The position numbers and the translations under genes were made by a program. From contig NZ_PDWP01000023.1 of the NCBI RefSeq assembly GCF_010093235.1, positions 1 through 64,000 of the forward strand: a stretch of DNA of 64,000 bases, read 5' to 3'. This DNA is from Pseudoxanthomonas suwonensis (GTDB lineage Bacteria > Pseudomonadota > Gammaproteobacteria > Xanthomonadales > Xanthomonadaceae). The notes beneath the pieces were generated by a model that was not told where the DNA came from, ran no database searches, and saw only the letters and a list, made by a program, of their open reading frames with translations. Shown here one piece after another: positions 7,932 to 16,539 of this stretch. How positions within the stretch are numbered: position 1 is the stretch's first letter; each line of letters begins with the position of its first letter.

Positions 7932-9026
7932 TCAATCCAGCCGCTTGCGGAACCGCAGGATCGCCGCGGTCATCATCACCGCGGTGAAGACCACCAGCGC
8001 CGCCACCGACGGCCACAGCTCCCACAGGCTGGCGCCGCGCAACATCACCCCGCGCACCAGGCGCAGGAAATGGGTCATCGGCAGCACCTCCGCCACCCAC
8101 TGCGCCAGCTTCGGCATGCCCGCGAACGGGAACATGAAGCCCGACATCAGGATCGACGGCAGGAACACGAAGATCGTCATCTGCATGGCCTGGAACTGCG
8201 ACTGCGCCCGGGTCGAGATCAGCAGGCCCAGCGCCAGGTTGGCCACGATCAGCAGCAGCGCCGCGATGTACACATCCAGCAGGCTGCCCAGCAGCGGCAC
8301 GTCGAACATCCAGATGCCCAGGGCCAGGATCAGCGTGGTCTGGACCAGGCCGATCACCGCGTAGGGCAGGACCTTGGCCACCATCAGCTCGCTGCGGTCC
8401 AGCGGCGTGGCGATCAGCAGCTCCATGTTGCCGTGCTCGCGTTCGCGCACGATCGCCATGGCGGTGAACATCACCATGGTCATGGTCAGGATGATGCCGA
8501 TCAGGCCCGGCACGATGCTCACCGCGCTGCGCCGCTGCGGGTTGTAGAAGCTCACCACCTCGATCTGCGGCGTGGCCCGCGCCGGGCGTCCGCCCGAGGC
8601 GCGCTCCAGCGGCGTCTGCGCGACCTGGTTCGCCGCCGCCTGCACCACCGTGTCGGTGCCGTCGACCATCACCTGCAGCGCCGGGCGGCCGTCGGCCAGG
8701 CGCCGGTCGAAATCCGGCGGCACCGCGATGCCCACGCTGACCTCGCCCCGGCGCAGCATGTCCACCAGTTCCTGCGGGGTATCGGCCACGGCCGTGGTGC
8801 GGATGACGCCGGTGGCATTGATGTCCATCACCGCCGCGCGCGAGGTCGCGGTCATGGCCTGGTCGGCCACCGCCGCCGACAGGTTGCGCGGGTTGAAGTT
8901 GATCGCGTAGCCGAACAGCAGCAGGTCGATCACGGGGATCACCACGATCAGCGCCATGCTGATGCGGTCGCGGCGGATCTGGCGCAGCTCCTTGAGCACC
9001 ACGGCCCATACCCGGCGCAGGTTCAT
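7932..9026 (-). CDS. ABC-2 type exporter permease (YhhJ/YbhS-like)
   Basis: 364-residue inner-membrane permease. One N-terminal membrane segment (about residues 22-42) precedes a large periplasmic domain (about 45-175), followed by a block of five more segments in the C-terminal half, the layout of ABC-2 permeases of the YhhJ/YbhS/YbhR group that export drugs or other hydrophobic compounds. It overlaps the ATPase gene by 4 bases and is last in a tetR-hlyD-ATPase-permease operon. The E. coli ybh system has two permeases; here only one is present and repeat array 1 follows its stop codon directly. It may work as a homodimer, or a second permease may have been lost. Confidence 0.9.
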   Translation of the reverse strand: MNLRRVWAVVLKELRQIRRDRISMALIVVIPVIDLLLFGYAINFNPRNLSAAVADQAMTATSRAAVMDINATGVIRTTAVADTPQELVDMLRRGEVSVGIAVPPDFDRRLADGRPALQVMVDGTDTVVQAAANQVAQTPLERASGGRPARATPQIEVVSFYNPQRRSAVSIVPGLIGIILTMTMVMFTAMAIVREREHGNMELLIATPLDRSELMVAKVLPYAVIGLVQTTLILALGIWMFDVPLLGSLLDVYIAALLLIVANLALGLLISTRAQSQFQAMQMTIFVFLPSILMSGFMFPFAGMPKLAQWVAEVLPMTHFLRLVRGVMLRGASLWELWPSVAALVVFTAVMMTAAILRFRKRLD

Positions 9027-9982
9027 GCCGCGTCCTCCATGCCGGCGCGGCCGCGGGTGGCGGCGACGAACACGTCTTCCAGGTTGGGCTCGGAGGCGCC
9101 CACCTCGCCGGCCACGCCCGCGCGTCGCAGCGCATCGCGCACCGCCTCCTCGACCTGGCCCGCGTCGGCGGTGGCCAGCACACGCAGGCTGTTGCCGATC
9201 TGGGCCACGCTGATCACCTGCGGCAGGCCGACCAGCACCTCGTGCGCGCGCCGCGGCTGCGGCGCCAGCACTTCCACCGTGCGTCCGGACAGCTGGCCGG
9301 CCAGTTCGCCGGGGCTGCCATCGGCCACCAGCCGGCCGCGGTCGAGGATGGCGATGCGATGGCAGCGCTCGGCCTCGTCCATGTAATGGGTGGACACCAG
9401 CAGGGTGGTGCCCGCATCGGCCAGCGCGAACAGCGCTTCCCAGAAATCACGCCGCGATTCGGGATCCACCGCGCTGGTGGGTTCGTCCAGGAACAGCAGC
9501 TCCGGCCCGTGGATCACCGCCCCGGCCAGGGCCAGGCGCTGCTTCTGGCCGCCGCTGAGGGTGCCGGCCAGCTGCTTCTGGCGGTCGCCGAAGCGGTAGC
9601 GCTCGACCAGTTCATCGATGCGCTGGCGGCTGCGCTGGCGCGGCAGGCCGTACACCGCGGCGAGGAACTCCAGGTTCTCGCGCACCGACAGGTCTTCGAA
9701 CAGCGAGAACCTCTGGGTCATGTAGCCGATGCGCAGGCGCAGCGCGTCGGCTTCTTCCGGGATGCGCAGGCCTAGCACCTCGATCTGGCCCTCGCTGGGC
9801 GTCAGCAGCCCGCACAGCATGCGGATGGTGGTGGACTTGCCCGAGCCGTTGGGCCCCAGGAAGCCGTACACATGCGCGCGCGGCACGGTCAGGTCCACGC
9901 CGTCGACCGCGCGCAGCTGGCCGAAGCACTTGCTCAGGCCGCGTGCGCGGATGGCGATGGCCTCGGTGGCTTCAGCGTGCAT
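9023..9982 (-). CDS. ABC exporter ATP-binding protein (YbhF-like, single ABC domain)
   Basis: 319 residues with one ABC cassette: Walker A GPNGSGKST near residues 44-52, signature LSGGQ near 141-145, Walker B LLFLDEPTS just after, and the switch histidine in VSTHYMDEA. The C-terminal 90 residues form the accessory domain typical of ABC-2 drug and lipid exporters. E. coli YbhF carries two cassettes in one chain, this protein one. It energises the neighbouring permease and is coupled to it by a 4-base overlap, and to the upstream periplasmic adaptor gene by an 11-base overlap. Confidence 0.93.
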   Translation of the reverse strand: MHAEATEAIAIRARGLSKCFGQLRAVDGVDLTVPRAHVYGFLGPNGSGKSTTIRMLCGLLTPSEGQIEVLGLRIPEEADALRLRIGYMTQRFSLFEDLSVRENLEFLAAVYGLPRQRSRQRIDELVERYRFGDRQKQLAGTLSGGQKQRLALAGAVIHGPELLFLDEPTSAVDPESRRDFWEALFALADAGTTLLVSTHYMDEAERCHRIAILDRGRLVADGSPGELAGQLSGRTVEVLAPQPRRAHEVLVGLPQVISVAQIGNSLRVLATADAGQVEEAVRDALRRAGVAGEVGASEPNLEDVFVAATRGRAGMEDAA

Positions 9983-10955
9983 CGCCGAATTCCACCCGCA
10001 GCGGCAGCCCTGCCGGCAGCTCGCCGGCGCCCTCGCCTTCCAGCTCGACCTCGGCCAGGTAGCTCAGGCGCGCGGCGTCCTTGCCGGTCAGCGCGTAGTA
10101 CGGAGTGAACACCGGTTCGCTGCGGACCATGCGCACCCGGCCCGGGTAGCTGCGTTCGCCATCGGCGCCCACCTGCACGCGCACCGCCTGGCCGACCTGC
10201 ACCCGCGGCCGCAACGGCTCGGGCACGTAGATGCGCGCGTAGGGACGCTCGCCGACCAGCAGCACCGCCAGTGGCGCGCCGACCGGGGCCTCGTCGCCGG
10301 CGCGGTAGGGCAGGCTGTCGACCCGTCCGGCGCGCGGGGCGACCACGTCCAGGCGACCGGTGGTTTCGGCCTGGCCGCGCAGCTGCGCCTCGGCGGCGGC
10401 CAACGCGGCCTCGGCCTGGGCGACCTGCTCCGGGCGCACGCCGTTCTCCAGCTCCTGCAGCGCCGCGCGTGCGGCGGCGACCTGGGCCTCGGCATTGCCG
10501 GCGGCGGCGCGGGCGCGGTCGACCTCGGCGGCCGAGACCAGCTGGCGCGCACCCAGCGGCTGCACGCGTTCGAAGTAGGCCCGCGCGTCGCGCGCCTGGG
10601 CCTGGGCGGCGGCCAGGTTGGCGCGGGCCTGGGCGATGTCCTCGCGGCGCGCGCCGTTGCGCAGTTCCTCCAGCAGCTGGCGCTGCCGCGCGACCTCGGC
10701 CTCGGCCGCGGCCAGCTGGGCGTCGCCGCGGGTGCGTTCCAGCACCAGCAGGCGCCGGCCGGGCTCGACCCGCTCGCCCTCGCGCACCTCGATGCTGGCG
10801 ATGCGCTCGGCGGCCGGGGCGGGCAGGGTGATGCGGTCGTACTCCAGCGTGCCCAGCGCCTGGTCGGTGGCGGGCGTGCAGGCGCCCAGGGCGAGGGCGG
10901 CGAGCAGGGCGGCGCCGGCCGCGCGCGCGGCCATGGGGAAGGCGAAGCGGGTCAT
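9972..10955 (-). CDS. HlyD-family periplasmic adaptor (YbhG-like) lipoprotein
   Basis: 327 residues. The start at 10955 gives a lipoprotein signal (AGAALLAALALGAC). A biotinyl-lipoyl-like segment (IASIEVREGERVEPGRRLLV) is interrupted by a long Ala/Gln/Glu/Arg-rich coiled-coil hairpin (about residues 70-185), then the beta-barrel half (VVAPRAGRVDSLPYRAGDE). Such adaptors bridge an inner-membrane pump and an outer-membrane channel. It overlaps tetR by 4 bases and the ATPase gene by 11. No outer-membrane factor gene is nearby, so a TolC homologue from elsewhere would be needed. Confidence 0.9.
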   Translation of the reverse strand: MTRFAFPMAARAAGAALLAALALGACTPATDQALGTLEYDRITLPAPAAERIASIEVREGERVEPGRRLLVLERTRGDAQLAAAEAEVARQRQLLEELRNGARREDIAQARANLAAAQAQARDARAYFERVQPLGARQLVSAAEVDRARAAAGNAEAQVAAARAALQELENGVRPEQVAQAEAALAAAEAQLRGQAETTGRLDVVAPRAGRVDSLPYRAGDEAPVGAPLAVLLVGERPYARIYVPEPLRPRVQVGQAVRVQVGADGERSYPGRVRMVRSEPVFTPYYALTGKDAARLSYLAEVELEGEGAGELPAGLPLRVEFGDAR

Positions 10956-11716
10956 GCGGGAAGCTCCAGGCCGCGGTCGAGCAGGGCCAGGGCATGCCCG
11001 CGGATGTCGTCGATGCCCAGGTCCTCGGCGTCGAACAGCTGCCGCCAGATGGGCGTGCCGGAAGCGGGGAACAGGGTCAGCCCGACCAGCGAGACCATCA
11101 GCAGGCGCGGGTCCAGCCCGGGATTGAGCCGCCCGGCCGCCTGCTCGGTGGCAAAGCGGGCGGCCATCACCGCCGCCAGCTGCGGCGCCAGCCGCGACAC
11201 CAGCAGGTCGCGCAGTTCGCCGCCCTCGCTGACCACCTCGCGGATCCACAGCGCCGGCAGCCAGGGGTGGTGCCGGACCTGGGCGCAGATCACGTCGACG
11301 AACGCCACCACCACGTCACGCAGCGGGGCGTCGGGCATGCCCAGCAGGGTGTCGCGCACCTGCTGGAACACCGGCATCAGGCGCTCGCCGATCACCGCCT
11401 GGCGCAGCCCGGCGGCGTCGCTGAAGTAGTAGTGCACCAGCGCCGGGGTGACCGACGCCTCGGCGGCGATGTCGCGCAGCCGGGTGGCGGCGATCCCATG
11501 GCGCACGTAGCAGGCCAGGGCGGCGTCCAGCAGCTGCTGGCGCAGGTCCGGTCCGTCACCCTGCGGGCGCCGGCCGCGGGCGCGGCGCGGGGTGCCCGCG
11601 GCGGCCTCTCCGGGGTGGGGTTTTGCGCGTTCGGGGCCTGGTTCGGCGCGCTGCGTGACTTTCGTCACGCGCGGCCGGGTCCTGGAAGGGGGGCTGGATG
11701 GGGTCATGCCTTGCAT
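10952..11716 (-). CDS. TetR-family repressor of the exporter operon (CecR/YbiH-like)
   Basis: 254 residues, first gene of the exporter operon, matching the order in E. coli cecR-ybhGFSR. An unusually long basic, Pro/Arg-rich leader (about residues 1-60) precedes the TetR helix-turn-helix (TRLRDIAAEASVTPALVHYYF, about 78-98) and an all-helical ligand domain. The ATG at 11716 lies inside a perfect palindrome that is probably its operator; an ATG three codons later (11707) is preceded by AAGG and is equally possible. Autorepression by binding this site is inferred. Confidence 0.88.
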   Translation of the reverse strand: MQGMTPSSPPSRTRPRVTKVTQRAEPGPERAKPHPGEAAAGTPRRARGRRPQGDGPDLRQQLLDAALACYVRHGIAATRLRDIAAEASVTPALVHYYFSDAAGLRQAVIGERLMPVFQQVRDTLLGMPDAPLRDVVVAFVDVICAQVRHHPWLPALWIREVVSEGGELRDLLVSRLAPQLAAVMAARFATEQAAGRLNPGLDPRLLMVSLVGLTLFPASGTPIWRQLFDAEDLGIDDIRGHALALLDRGLELPA

Positions 11717-11738
11717 TTAATTGGCGAGTTAATTAAAT
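11715..11738. promoter_or_regulatory. Palindromic operator for the TetR regulator
   Basis: ATTTAATT and AATTAAAT form a perfect inverted repeat with an eight-base spacer, an AT-rich island in very GC-rich DNA directly at the tetR start. Size and symmetry fit a TetR-dimer site, probably autoregulatory. Confidence 0.6.
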
Positions 11739-12223
11739 CGCAAGTGCCTGTCCCGTGAAGGATTTGTGGAGATTCAGCGCCCCGTCAGGGAACCGGGAGA
11801 CAACCCGGAGGCGCACATCGCGGCCGGCATCCTCCATACGTCGCAGGTTGGTAGCGTTCCCAGCAGCGAAAAAGCACGCTATGTTCATCCCGGGAGTGGC
11901 GCGCGACTCGGGGGAGCGCAGCGCCTCCGCCAGGCCCCGGTTTTCAGGACCGTGGCATGGCCTCCCCCCGGACTGCGCTTCGCAGGCCGGGACAGGGGTC
12001 CAAAGGGGGTTCGGGATGTTCCGGACAATTGGCTGGCAGTACCTGCCACACCGCCGACGCCACTGCGCGACGGGATGTGGTGCCGTGACGGGGGTCGCGG
12101 CTGCAATCGCCTCAACCTGGTGACCCGCTGGCCGTGGCCGCGCCCCGGGGGGAGGGGCGCGGCCACGGTGATTTCCCGGGCGGTATACGACCGCTCCATG
12201 CCTCCGGTGTAGGGTTCCAGGCC
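11739..12223. other. Gene-free stretch with strong hairpins, possible untranslated transcript
   Basis: No reading frame here looks like a protein; those present are Arg/Pro-rich. It holds a small hairpin (TGGCAG/CTGCCA, 12034-12048) and a very strong one at 12132-12168: 15 paired bases (CCGTGGCCGCGCCCC with its complement) around a seven-base loop. The second could terminate a rightward transcript starting at the tetR operator, but no T-run follows. Function unknown. Confidence 0.4.
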
Positions 12224-12775
12224 ATGACCCGGACCGCTTCCGCCCGCATCCGCTTCCACGCCCGCCTGTCGCGCCCGCTGCATCCGGCCGGCGCCGACTG
12301 GACCTTCCTGGTCCTTCCCGCCGACGCCAGTGCCCGCCTGCCCACCCGCAGCCAGGTCACGGTGGACGGGACCTTCGCCGGCCACGCCTTCCAGGCCACG
12401 TTGCAGCCGGACGGGCAGGGCAGCCACTGGTTGAAGGTCGAACCCGCGCTGCGGGCCGCGGCGGGAGTGGAGCCGGGCGACGAGGTGGAGCTGGCGATCG
12501 CACCGGTGGAACACGAGCCCGAACCCGAGGTGCCGGAGGACCTCGGCCAGGCGCTGGCCGCCAATCCGCAGGCCATGGCCACCTGGCGAGACATCACCCC
12601 GGTGGCGCGCCGCGACTGGATCCACTGGATCACTTCCGGCAAGAAGGCCGGGACGCGGACCAGGCGCATCGCCAACGCCTGCGACATGCTCGCCAGCGGC
12701 AAGCGGCGGGCCTGCTGCTTCGACCGGTCCGGCATGTACAGCAAGGCCTTCTCCGCGCCCAGGGCGGCGCCCTGA
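12224..12775 (+). CDS. YdeI/OmpD-associated family protein with DUF1905 domain
   Basis: 183 residues. The N-terminal 90 (RIRFHARLSR... DWTFLVLP... VTVDGTFAGHAFQATLQPDG) match the DUF1905 beta-barrel. The C-terminal part (WRDITPVARRDWIHWITSGKKAGTRTRRIANACDML split over two helices) matches the YdeI/OmpD-associated (OmdA) domain, linked in E. coli to polymyxin and bacteriocin tolerance; molecular function is not settled. The ATG at 12224 starts just before the domain. It is a stand-alone gene with no obvious operon partner. Confidence 0.85.
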   Translation: MTRTASARIRFHARLSRPLHPAGADWTFLVLPADASARLPTRSQVTVDGTFAGHAFQATLQPDGQGSHWLKVEPALRAAAGVEPGDEVELAIAPVEHEPEPEVPEDLGQALAANPQAMATWRDITPVARRDWIHWITSGKKAGTRTRRIANACDMLASGKRRACCFDRSGMYSKAFSAPRAAP

Positions 12776-12906
12776 TCCGGAGGCGGCCGCCTGTGGTCGC
12801 CCCTGGCAGGCTCCCGTCGGCCGAACCGCGGTTCCGTCGCATCGTCCTTGCCTGACCGCATCGGGATGCACAGGCTGTTTGCACGCCTGACGGAGGACTG
12901 CCGCCA

Positions 12907-13134
12907 ATGAAGACCCTGTTCGCCCTGTCCGCCTGGTGCGTGCTGCTGGTCCTGTGCTGGCCGCTGGCGCTGTTGGCCCTGGTCCTGTGGCCGCTGGTGT
13001 GGCTGCTGTCGCTGCCGCTGCGCCTGGTGGGCATCACCTGTTCGGCGCTGTTCGAGTTCCTGCGCGCGCTGCTGATGCTGCCGGCACGGGTCCTGGGCGG
13101 TGGGCCGCGTGAGGCCGTGATTCGGGATTCGTGA
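12907..13134 (+). CDS. Small hydrophobic membrane protein, 75 aa
   Basis: Function not recognised. Two strongly hydrophobic segments (about residues 4-24 and 26-45) rich in Leu, Trp and Val form a hairpin, followed by an amphipathic stretch with two arginines and a short polar tail. The ATG at 12907 is preceded by GGAGGACTGCCGCCA, with a good ribosome site GGAGG about ten bases upstream. Proteins of this appearance recur as hypotheticals in Xanthomonadaceae. It sits alone between the YdeI-like gene and a convergent peptidase gene. Confidence 0.65.
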   Translation: MKTLFALSAWCVLLVLCWPLALLALVLWPLVWLLSLPLRLVGITCSALFEFLRALLMLPARVLGGGPREAVIRDS

Positions 13135-13303
13135 TTGGTGATTCGTCAAGAGCGCTGACCGGTAGCCGGGGCGCGGTCCCGGACTTGTCGCAGCTACCTG
13201 CGCAAACGCCAACGAAGCGCTGTCGGGACACGCCCAGGCGGCGTAGCCCAGCCCCACGGTCTGGAACTGGACGGCCCTGTCCCGCCGTCATGTGGTGCAG
13301 CAA

Positions 13304-13329
13304 AAAGGCCCGGCTTTCGCCGGGCCTTT
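13304..13329 (-). terminator. Terminator of the DUF885 gene
   Basis: AAAGGCCCGGC and GCCGGGCCTTT form an eleven-base perfect stem around TTTC. A/T tracts occur on both sides, so it could act in both directions. It lies 20 bases after the DUF885 stop codon. Confidence 0.8.
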
Positions 13330-13348
13330 CCTGCTTCCTGGGCCAGGA

Positions 13349-15244
13349 TCAGGCCTGCTTCTGCGACTCGATCCAGGCGTCCACGCGGCGCTCCAGCAGG
13401 TCCAGCGGCATCGCGCCGCCGCCGAGCACCGCGTCGTGGAAGCCGCGGATGTCGAAGCGGTCGCCCAGCGCCTGCTCGGCCTTCCGCCGCAGTTCCTGGA
13501 TGCGGATCATGCCGACCTTGTACGCGGTGGCCTGGCCCGGGTTGACCAGGTAACGCTGCACTTCCGAACGGATCGCCGCGTCGGGCACCGAGCTGTTGGC
13601 GCGGAAGTAGTCCACCGCCTGCTGCTCGGTCCAGCCCTTGGCGTGCAGGCCGGTGTCCACCACCAGGCGGATCGCGCGCCACATCTCGGACATCAGCCGG
13701 CCGTATTCGGAGTACGGATCCTCGTAGGTGCCCGGCATCTCCTTGGCCAGCCACTCCGAGTACAGGCCCCAGCCCTCGGTATAGGCGGTGTCGAACATCT
13801 GGGTGCGGAACTGCGGGACGCCGGTCAGCTCCTGGGCGATGGAGATCTGCATGTGGTGCCCCGGCAGGCCCTCGTGGTACGCGATCACCTCCAGCTCGGT
13901 CTTCGGCATGGAGTTCATGTCCGACAGGTGCGCGTAGTAGATGCCCGGGCGCGAGCCGTCCGGGGTGCCGGGATAGTAGTGCTGCGCGGCGCCGTCCTGC
14001 TCGCGGAAAGCCTCCACGCGCTTGACCACCAGGTCGGCCTTGGGCAGCAGCCCGAAGTACTCCGGCAGGTGCTTCTTGATGTTCTCGATCTTGGTGGTGG
14101 CCTCGTCGATGTAGGCCTGGCGGCCGGCATCGGTGTTCGGGAACAGGCGCTTGGGATCGGACTGGACCTGCTTGAAGAAGGCCTGCAGGTCGCCCTTGAC
14201 ACCCAGCTGCTGCTGCACCTTCTCCAGCTCGCCACGCAGGCGCGCGACTTCCGACAGGCCCAGCTCGTGGATCTGGTCGGCGGTCATGTCGGTGGAGGTG
14301 TGGCGCTTGAGCTGGGCGGCATAGAACGCGGCGCCGTCCGGATGGGTCGTGCCGACGCCGGCCGGGTTCTCCAGGGCGTTGGGCAGCTCGGCCTCGGCGA
14401 AGGCGATCACGCGCTCGTAGGCCGGCTTGATCGATTCCAGCAGCGCGGTGCGTGCCTGGGCCTTCAGCTCCTCGGCGCGCTCGTTGCTGATCTTGCCGGC
14501 CTTGGCCAGGCCGTCGGCCTTGGCCTGGGCATCGGCCCACAGCGCGCTGTCGGCGCCGGGTCCGAACGGCGCGCCGCCGATGACCTTGCGCGACTGGTCG
14601 ATCACGGCCTCCAGGGCGAACTTCGGCGGACGGATGCCGCTGGCCGCCGAGGCGCGGGCACGCTCCAGCAGCTGGTCGAAGGCGGTGCCGATCTTCTGCA
14701 GGCGGGCGACGTAGGCGACGTAGTCCTGCTCCTCGTCGACCTTGTGGAAGCCGATCAGGAACGTCGGCACCTTGTTCTGCATGCCGCCCATCTGCTCGAA
14801 CGGGTAGTCATGGGCGCTGTACTGCAGCCCCACGCGGGCGTTCTCGGCCTGCTTCTTCCACAGTTCCCAGGACAGGCGGGCCTCCGGGTCGAGCTTCTGG
14901 AAGTCGAACTGCGACTCCATCTCGCGCACCGAGGCTTCCAGCCACTCCAGGCGCTTGCGCTGGCCGGCCTCGGACATGTCGTCGACCTGGTCGTACAGCT
15001 CCTTGCGGCCGAGGAAGGTCAGCTGGACGGGGCTGAACTTCAGCAGTTCCTCGTACTTGGTGTCGAACCAGGCGTTGAGGCGCTGGGTCTCGGCCTGGAT
15101 GGCCGCCGCATCGGGCGCGGCCGCCTGGGTGGTGCCGGCATTGCCGGCGGGTGCTTCGCCGTCGCGGCTGCAGGCGCCAATGGCGACGGGGAGGGCGAGT
15201 GCCAGGGCGATGGCGAGGGTGCTGCGGGCAGTCACGGGACGCAC
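13349..15244 (-). CDS. DUF885-family metallopeptidase-like lipoprotein
   Basis: 631 residues. The DUF885 signature HEGLPGHHMQ, an HExxPGHH zinc-type motif, lies near residue 452. These proteins resemble gluzincin metallopeptidases and are usually exported; the substrate is unknown. A GTG at 15244 was chosen because GGAGAG lies nine bases upstream and it gives a proper lipoprotein signal (STLAIALALALPVAIGAC); the ATG eleven codons earlier adds a polar stretch. The gene is monocistronic, with a strong terminator, and diverges from an alpha/beta hydrolase gene. Confidence 0.9.
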   Translation of the reverse strand: MRPVTARSTLAIALALALPVAIGACSRDGEAPAGNAGTTQAAAPDAAAIQAETQRLNAWFDTKYEELLKFSPVQLTFLGRKELYDQVDDMSEAGQRKRLEWLEASVREMESQFDFQKLDPEARLSWELWKKQAENARVGLQYSAHDYPFEQMGGMQNKVPTFLIGFHKVDEEQDYVAYVARLQKIGTAFDQLLERARASAASGIRPPKFALEAVIDQSRKVIGGAPFGPGADSALWADAQAKADGLAKAGKISNERAEELKAQARTALLESIKPAYERVIAFAEAELPNALENPAGVGTTHPDGAAFYAAQLKRHTSTDMTADQIHELGLSEVARLRGELEKVQQQLGVKGDLQAFFKQVQSDPKRLFPNTDAGRQAYIDEATTKIENIKKHLPEYFGLLPKADLVVKRVEAFREQDGAAQHYYPGTPDGSRPGIYYAHLSDMNSMPKTELEVIAYHEGLPGHHMQISIAQELTGVPQFRTQMFDTAYTEGWGLYSEWLAKEMPGTYEDPYSEYGRLMSEMWRAIRLVVDTGLHAKGWTEQQAVDYFRANSSVPDAAIRSEVQRYLVNPGQATAYKVGMIRIQELRRKAEQALGDRFDIRGFHDAVLGGGAMPLDLLERRVDAWIESQKQA

Positions 15245-15410
15245 TTGGAGCTCTCCGGGGTCGGGTTGTCCCCGCATTCTGCGTCATGCAGCCATCCCGG
15301 GGCACCGTGCGGATGGTCATGCCTCCGCGGTCGACCGGCGTGGGACATCCGGCATATGCCAGGCGTGGACCGGGCCCGCAGAATCGAACCAAGCCAAACC
15401 GGAGCCGTCC

Positions 15411-16535
15411 ATGCGCCGCACCGCTTTCGCCCTGCTGGCCTGCCTTGCCTCGTGGCTGCCCGCCGCTTCCGCCGCCGATCCATGCCCCGACCGCGAGGCC
15501 TACGCGCCGGGTCGCGCCCTGATCGCCGAGCTCGACCGCATCGTCGCCCCCGGTGGCGTGCAGGAGGCCTACGAGGTCGAGGTCAATGGCGTGCGGCACT
15601 GGGTCAACGTCCGCGGCCAGGACCGGGACAACCCCCTGCTGTTGTTCGTGCACGGCGGCCCGGCCTCCCCGGTGATCCCCACCCTGTGGCAGTTCCAGCG
15701 CCCGCTGGAGGAGTACTTCACGATCGTCCACTACGACCAGCGCGCCTCCGGGCGCACCTACCGGCTCAACCCGCCGGAGGCGGTCGAGGGCACGATCAAG
15801 GTCCAGCAGTACGTGGACGACGCCATCGCCCTGGCCGAACACCTGCGGCAGCGCTACGGCAAGCGCAAGCTGGTGCTGGCCGCCCACAGCTGGGGCACGG
15901 TGGTGGGCATGCACGCCGCGCTGCAGCGGCCGGACCTGTTCCACGCCTACGTCGGCATGGGCCAGGTCATCCACGTGCGCACCAACGAACGGCTGAGCTT
16001 CGAGTACGGCCTGGCCCGCGCCCGCGCCGAGGGCAATGCCGCCGCCGTGGCGGAGATGGAATCGATCGCGCCGTACCCGGGCGATGCGCCGCTGACCCGC
16101 GACCGCATCGTCATCGCCCGCAAGTGGCCGCAGTACTACGGCGGCCTGAGCGCGTTCCGCGACAACTCCGACTGGTTCTTCCAGGGGCCGCGCCTGTCGC
16201 CCGACTACGACGACGCCGACCGCTGCGCGATCAACGCCGGCAACGTGTTCACCCTGGGCCGCCTGCTGGACGAGTTCCTGGAAGTGGATTTCCGCGGCGT
16301 GCGCGAATTCCCGATCCCGGTGGTGATGTTCATGGGCCGCCACGACTACACCACGCCGTCCGGGCCCACCGCCGAGTGGCTGCGGCAGGTGCGGGCGCCC
16401 TACCGCCACGGCGAATGGTTCGAGCGCGCCGCGCACATGATCCCGTGGGAGGAGCCGGGCCATACCCTGGCGGCCCTGCTGCAGCACGTGCGCCCGGCGG
16501 CCGTGGAGGGCGAGCGCGCCGCGCCGGCGCGCTGA
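15411..16535 (+). CDS. Exported alpha/beta hydrolase, proline iminopeptidase-like
   Basis: 374 residues with a signal peptide (AFALLACLASWLPAASA). The alpha/beta-hydrolase fold shows the oxyanion segment FVHGGPASPV near residue 80, the nucleophile elbow AAHSWGT (Ser near 163), an acid in MGRHDYTTP and a C-terminal His (AAHMIPWEEPGH). HGGP and the overall order fit the S33 proline iminopeptidase group, which removes N-terminal proline, but the length and secretion signal leave the substrate open. The ATG at 15411 follows CCGGAGCCGTCC, a GGAG ribosome site at correct spacing. It converges on the GGDEF-EAL gene with only 4 bases between stops. Confidence 0.83.
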   Translation: MRRTAFALLACLASWLPAASAADPCPDREAYAPGRALIAELDRIVAPGGVQEAYEVEVNGVRHWVNVRGQDRDNPLLLFVHGGPASPVIPTLWQFQRPLEEYFTIVHYDQRASGRTYRLNPPEAVEGTIKVQQYVDDAIALAEHLRQRYGKRKLVLAAHSWGTVVGMHAALQRPDLFHAYVGMGQVIHVRTNERLSFEYGLARARAEGNAAAVAEMESIAPYPGDAPLTRDRIVIARKWPQYYGGLSAFRDNSDWFFQGPRLSPDYDDADRCAINAGNVFTLGRLLDEFLEVDFRGVREFPIPVVMFMGRHDYTTPSGPTAEWLRQVRAPYRHGEWFERAAHMIPWEEPGHTLAALLQHVRPAAVEGERAAPAR

Positions 16536-16539
16536 GCGC

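Noticed and set aside
7178-7987. Open frames through repeat array 1 and similar ones in arrays 2 and 3
   Set aside because: They consist of repeated palindromes translated by chance, occur on both strands and lack ribosome sites.
11755-12123. 122-codon frame after the tetR operator
   Set aside because: Basic, low-complexity composition, no ribosome site and no domain; treated as noncoding.
12907-13134. Toxin of a type I system
   Set aside because: The hydrophobic 75-residue protein is larger than typical, and no antisense RNA or promoter pattern is evident.
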